DNA of 32,732 bases from an uncultured Paludibacter sp. (GTDB lineage: Bacteria; Bacteroidota; Bacteroidia; Bacteroidales; Paludibacteraceae), in assembly GCA_937897985.1 (NCBI GenBank), contig CALCBD010000003.1, forward strand, positions 1 through 32,732, written 5' to 3'. Below, in pieces: positions 30,165-32,732 of this stretch (position 1 is the first letter of the stretch; each line of letters begins with the position of its first letter). A model generated the notes under the pieces. That model saw nothing but the letters and a program-made list of their open reading frames with translations, had not been told where the DNA came from and did no database searches. The position numbers and the translations under genes are program-made.

Positions 30165-31676
30165 ATGACAACAACTTTATTGATCATTTTGACAGCTTTG
30201 TCAATTGCGAATCTCGCAATTGGACTTTTTAGGAAATCCAAAATTGATATTAAACCTCAATTAAAAGAAATTGAGGATTCAATGATTAAGTTAGACTCAA
30301 CCCTTGAACGGATTGAAAAATCTATCAAAGATGAGTTTCAAAGAAACAGGTCAGAAACAAATGAAATTGCTAAAACAAACAGAGATGAACTCGCAAAATC
30401 GCTTGAGTCATTCAGTATTCAATTTGAAAAAAATGTAAAGGAACTAAATGAACTTCTGAAAAACAAATACGATGAGATGCACACTCAACAAATTGAATTT
30501 AACAAACAAATTACAGAAGGAAATAAATCAAATCGAGAGGAACTTGTAAATAGCCTAAAATCGTTTGAAAATAAATTTTCAGATAATATAAAAGAGCTGA
30601 ATGAACTTCTTAAACAAAAATTTAGTGATTTTTCAATTCAACAGAAAGAAATTAACAAGCAAACGACCGAGAATGTCAAAGAAGTAAAACAATCTATTGA
30701 GAACGAACTAAAATCAATTCGTGAAGATAACACCAAGCAACTTGACGAAATGAGAAAAACAGTAGATGAAAAACTTCAAAAGACATTGAATGATAGACTG
30801 AGTCAATCTTTCGAAACTGTTGGTAAGCAATTACAAGCAGTGCAAGAAGGTTTGGGTGAAATGAAAAATTTAGCTACTGACGTTGGTGGTTTGAAAAAAG
30901 TTTTAAGTAATGTAAAAATGCGAGGTGGTATTGGCGAAATTCAACTTTCTATGTTATTGGAACAAATTCTTGCTCCTGACCAATATGAACCAAATGTAAA
31001 AACCAAAACAAGTAGTTCTGAAGTTGTAGAGTTTGCTATTAAACTACCCGGTAGAGACGATTCTGGCAAAAATGTTTGGTTGCCAATTGATGCTAAATTT
31101 CCAAAAGATATATATGAACAGTTACAGGAAGCATATGACGAAGGAGACCAAAATAAGATTTTAATTGCTCAAAAAAATCTTGATAGTACAATTAAAAAAA
31201 TGGCTAAAGATATAAGCGACAAATATATTGATCCACCAAATACAACTGATTTTGGAATCATGTTTTTGCCATTTGAAGGGATTTACGCTGAAGTAGTTCG
31301 TAAAGCTTCACTACTGGAGGATCTCCAAAAGAATTATAAAATAATTGTGACAGGACCTACAACACTTGCTGCAATACTCAACAGTTTACAAATGGGATTC
31401 AAAACATTGGCTATTCAAAAAAGGAGTGGCGAAGTTTGGCAAGTTCTTGGAGCTGTAAAAAAGGAGTTTGAGAATTTTGGCGGTATGATGGAAAAAGCTC
31501 AGAAGAATATTCAGACAGGATTAAATCAACTTGACGATGTTATGGGTAAAAGGACACGTGCAATTCAAAGAAAATTAAAAGGAGTTGAGGCACTTAGTGA
31601 TGCTGATGCAAAAAACATAATACCTGAAATTGCTGATGCCACATATATTTTAGACGATGAGGAAAACGAAGAATAA
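30165..31676 (+). CDS. rmuC: RmuC-family DNA recombination protein
   Basis: This 503-residue protein starts at the ATG at 30165. The frame is open 17 codons further, but this start places a membrane anchor (residues 2-22) at the N-terminus as in E. coli RmuC. Residues 30-235 are a long coiled coil. The RmuC nuclease-like domain follows (about 240-450: MRGGIGEIQLSMLLEQIL, WLPIDAKFPKDIYEQL, FLPFEGIYAEVVRK, VTGPTTLAAILNSLQMGF). RmuC limits recombination at inverted repeats in E. coli. The coiled coil holds a tandem duplication of 51 residues (72-120 and 123-170). It is AT-richer than the left part of the window and lies beside an integrase remnant and a toxin-antitoxin pair, suggesting horizontal acquisition. 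Confidence 0.93.
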   Translation: MTTTLLIILTALSIANLAIGLFRKSKIDIKPQLKEIEDSMIKLDSTLERIEKSIKDEFQRNRSETNEIAKTNRDELAKSLESFSIQFEKNVKELNELLKNKYDEMHTQQIEFNKQITEGNKSNREELVNSLKSFENKFSDNIKELNELLKQKFSDFSIQQKEINKQTTENVKEVKQSIENELKSIREDNTKQLDEMRKTVDEKLQKTLNDRLSQSFETVGKQLQAVQEGLGEMKNLATDVGGLKKVLSNVKMRGGIGEIQLSMLLEQILAPDQYEPNVKTKTSSSEVVEFAIKLPGRDDSGKNVWLPIDAKFPKDIYEQLQEAYDEGDQNKILIAQKNLDSTIKKMAKDISDKYIDPPNTTDFGIMFLPFEGIYAEVVRKASLLEDLQKNYKIIVTGPTTLAAILNSLQMGFKTLAIQKRSGEVWQVLGAVKKEFENFGGMMEKAQKNIQTGLNQLDDVMGKRTRAIQRKLKGVEALSDADAKNIIPEIADATYILDDEENEE

Positions 31677-31848
31677 AAATACTGGCTATAATACTTAGGC
31701 TTCCTGTGGTCGGAACGACCCAACAAGGAAGCGTTGGTTGAACCGTATTCCCGGAAAGCGATGAGACCTGACAGGTTTACAAAACCTCTCAGGACTGGGA
31801 ATCATAATATACGAGGCTTATTTGTAGCCTGAAACGATAAAATAAAAA

Positions 31849-31892
31849 CCAAAACGAGAGATAAAGAAGTTTTTGCGCAGACTCTCGTTATG
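31849..31892 (+). repeat. Inverted repeat, possible recombination-site hairpin
   Basis: CCAAAACGAGAG (31849-31860) and CTCTCGTTATGG (31882 onward) are complementary over 12 positions with one mismatch and a 21-nt loop. It lies between rmuC and the toxin-antitoxin operon and could be a terminator, though no T run follows. Confidence 0.5.
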
Positions 31893-31933
31893 GGGCAGCA
31901 TAAAAAAACTATGACAGAAAAACTGTGATAAAA

Positions 31934-31964
31934 TTGTTTCCTTTAAAAGAAACTTGTATATTTG
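31934..31964 (+). promoter_or_regulatory. Promoter and operator of the toxin-antitoxin operon
   Basis: TTG (31934-31936), a 20-nt spacer and TATATTTG (31957-31964) form a Bacteroidota-type promoter 27 bp before the toxin start. The spacer contains the near-perfect palindrome GTTTCCTTT/AAAAGAAAC (31936-31953), a suitable site for autorepression by the antitoxin. Confidence 0.7.
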
Positions 31965-31991
31965 CACGAGAATCAATAACAAAAGTAAAAA

Positions 31992-32342
31992 ATGGACAAT
32001 TTTAGATTTAATGTTAAGTTCTTAGAGGAGGCAAACGAATTTTTAGAAAGTCTTGACGAAAAGGAAAGAGTCAAAATTATCTACAACATATGGAAAGCTA
32101 GAAGTTGTAATGACAAAGAACTCTTCAAAAAACTGAAAGACGAGATTTGGGAATTTAGAACATTGTATAACCGAACTCATTTTCGACTCTTTGCATTTTG
32201 GGAAAAAACAGAAAATACTGAAACTGTTGTCATTTCAACTCACGGAATAATTAAGAAAACAGACAAAACTCCCAAAAACGAAATTGAGAAAGCAGAAAAA
32301 CTACGAGAGAAGTACTTTAACAACAAAAACAAAAAAAGATGA
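31992..32342 (+). CDS. higB: RelE/HigB-type toxin (Gp49-like)
   Basis: This 116-residue protein is of the phage-derived Gp49-like/HigB family of RelE toxins, ribosome-dependent mRNA interferases. It shows FLEEANEFLESLDEKERVKIIYNIWKA (the two N-terminal helices), then LKDEIWEFRTLYNRTHFRLFAFWEK, the core beta sheet with the Arg residues typical of the active site, then VVISTHGIIKKTDKTPKNEIEKAEKLREKYF. The toxin gene comes first and overlaps the antitoxin gene by four bases (ATGA), the usual HigBA order. Catalytic residues vary in this family, so activity cannot be confirmed from sequence. Confidence 0.92.
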   Translation: MDNFRFNVKFLEEANEFLESLDEKERVKIIYNIWKARSCNDKELFKKLKDEIWEFRTLYNRTHFRLFAFWEKTENTETVVISTHGIIKKTDKTPKNEIEKAEKLREKYFNNKNKKR

Positions 32343-32647
32343 AAACATATAGTTTAGACGAAATTACAGACAAATATGTCGGTAAAAAAGGAACTCCAGA
32401 AAGAGAAAATTTTGAAAACGAACTTAGACTTGATTTGTTAGGTAAAGCCATAAAACAAGCAAGACAAGAAAGACATTTAACGCAGCAGGAATTAGGTGAA
32501 ATTGTTGGTGTAAAAAAAGCCCAAATTTCAAAAATTGAAAATAGCACAACAGACGCTCGTTTTACAACAATTTTAAAAGTTTTTGAAGCTTTAGGCGCAA
32601 AAGTGAATTTTAATGTTGAGCTAAACAACAAGCGAATCGCGTATTAA
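32339..32647 (+). CDS. higA: HigA-type antitoxin (Xre HTH)
   Basis: This 102-residue protein has an N-terminal extension (1-38, YSLDEITDKYVGKKGTPERENFENELR) that probably contacts the toxin. An Xre helix-turn-helix follows at about 38-90 (LGKAIKQARQERHLTQQELGEIVGVKKAQISKIENSTTDARFTTILKVFEALG), with a short beta tail (KVNFNVEL). It neutralises HigB by binding and represses the operon at the promoter; the palindrome GTTTCCTTT/AAAAGAAAC between the promoter boxes is a likely site. The start codon overlaps the toxin stop, so translation is coupled. CCCCATAATAC follows the gene after about 10 bp. Confidence 0.93.
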   Translation: MKTYSLDEITDKYVGKKGTPERENFENELRLDLLGKAIKQARQERHLTQQELGEIVGVKKAQISKIENSTTDARFTTILKVFEALGAKVNFNVELNNKRIAY

Positions 32648-32732
32648 TCGAATGCCGACCCCATAATACACGCTCTAAGGTTTGCACAATAATTAGAATT
32701 ATGAAAGGCGAGGTTAGTTTCAGTACTTTTGT

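Larger units (their letters stand above)
31677..31991. other. Structured non-coding region between rmuC and the toxin gene
   Basis: No gene is seen. It holds TGGCTATAATAC just past rmuC, a G/C-richer stretch with short complementary segments (31690-31760), the near-palindrome CCTGACAGGTTT-ACA-AAACCTCTCAGG (about 31768-31795), the inverted repeat AACGAGAG/CTCTCGTT (31853-31860, 31882-31889) directly followed by ATGGGGC, and the promoter of the toxin-antitoxin operon. See the findings for its possible meaning. Confidence 0.6.

Noticed and set aside
29933..30241. Hydrophobic 102-residue minus-strand frame
   Set aside because: It overlaps the rmuC start in antisense, and its hydrophobic stretches come from AT-rich intergenic DNA; no recognisable family or promoter.
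32701..32732. Start of another gene (ATGAAAGGCGAG) at the right edge
   Set aside because: Only ten codons are inside the window and there is no promoter or family evidence.

Overview
The window is a piece of chromosome from a member of the Bacteroidota, probably a Bacteroidales/Marinilabiliales-type anaerobe or facultative bacterium. The evidence is the set of family-restricted genes (DUF3127, DUF4293, DUF4878, DUF5686 with a CarboxypepD_reg-like domain, and a wHTH/CreD module), promoters of the TTTG-N19-TAnnTTTG type in front of many genes, low GC with almost no Shine-Dalgarno sites, and intergenic palindromic repeats typical of the phylum. No rRNA, CRISPR array or complete insertion sequence is visible.

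Layout. 76-608: a modular array of 22 short units carrying ACACAAGTC or its complement. 748-6216, all minus strand: a DUF3127 protein with an SSB-like tail, a lipoprotein MsrB-MsrA fusion, DUF4293, a small secreted protein, an Xre-type HTH with no good start, and a module of CreD, a winged-helix regulator and a membrane protein whose two transcription units share an operator-like palindrome. 6376-13143: housekeeping genes thrS, trhO, ppa, bcp, a nitroreductase, tRNA-Ser(CGA) and an EamA transporter. 13608-17230, plus strand: a TPR protein, a peroxide-response cluster (glutathione peroxidase, OhrR-type MarR regulator, second exported glutathione peroxidase), a DUF4878 lipoprotein and a YiiX-like papain-fold lipoprotein. 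17219-19810: a large DUF5686 outer-membrane-type protein.

20077-27342 (minus strand) is the branched-chain operon: promoter, leader peptide, attenuator terminator, leuA, leuC, leuD, a citramalate-synthase-like gene and leuB, closed by a long hairpin. The 20-codon leader has Leu-Leu-Leu, Ile-Ile-Ile and Leu-Leu runs. That fits an operon able to make leucine (LeuABCD) and, through citramalate with LeuB/LeuCD, the isoleucine precursor 2-oxobutyrate. The leuC-leuD junction is filled exactly by a 517-bp element: a GxxExxY (PD-(D/E)xK) gene between 33-bp terminal inverted repeats. Other phylum-type repeats lie in the leader, at the 5' end of leuC and between leuD and cimA.

27698-29276 holds pabC and pabB (folate synthesis). 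From about 29300 the sequence becomes accessory: degenerate repeats, a decayed tyrosine-recombinase fragment, rmuC, a structured non-coding stretch and a HigB/HigA-type toxin-antitoxin pair. rmuC and the toxin-antitoxin pair are each bracketed by short inverted repeats that suggest cassette-like units.

The most interesting items are the Leu/Ile attenuator, the GxxExxY element inside the leu operon, the OhrR-type and CreD-module operators, the array at the left end and the cassette-like boundaries at the right end.
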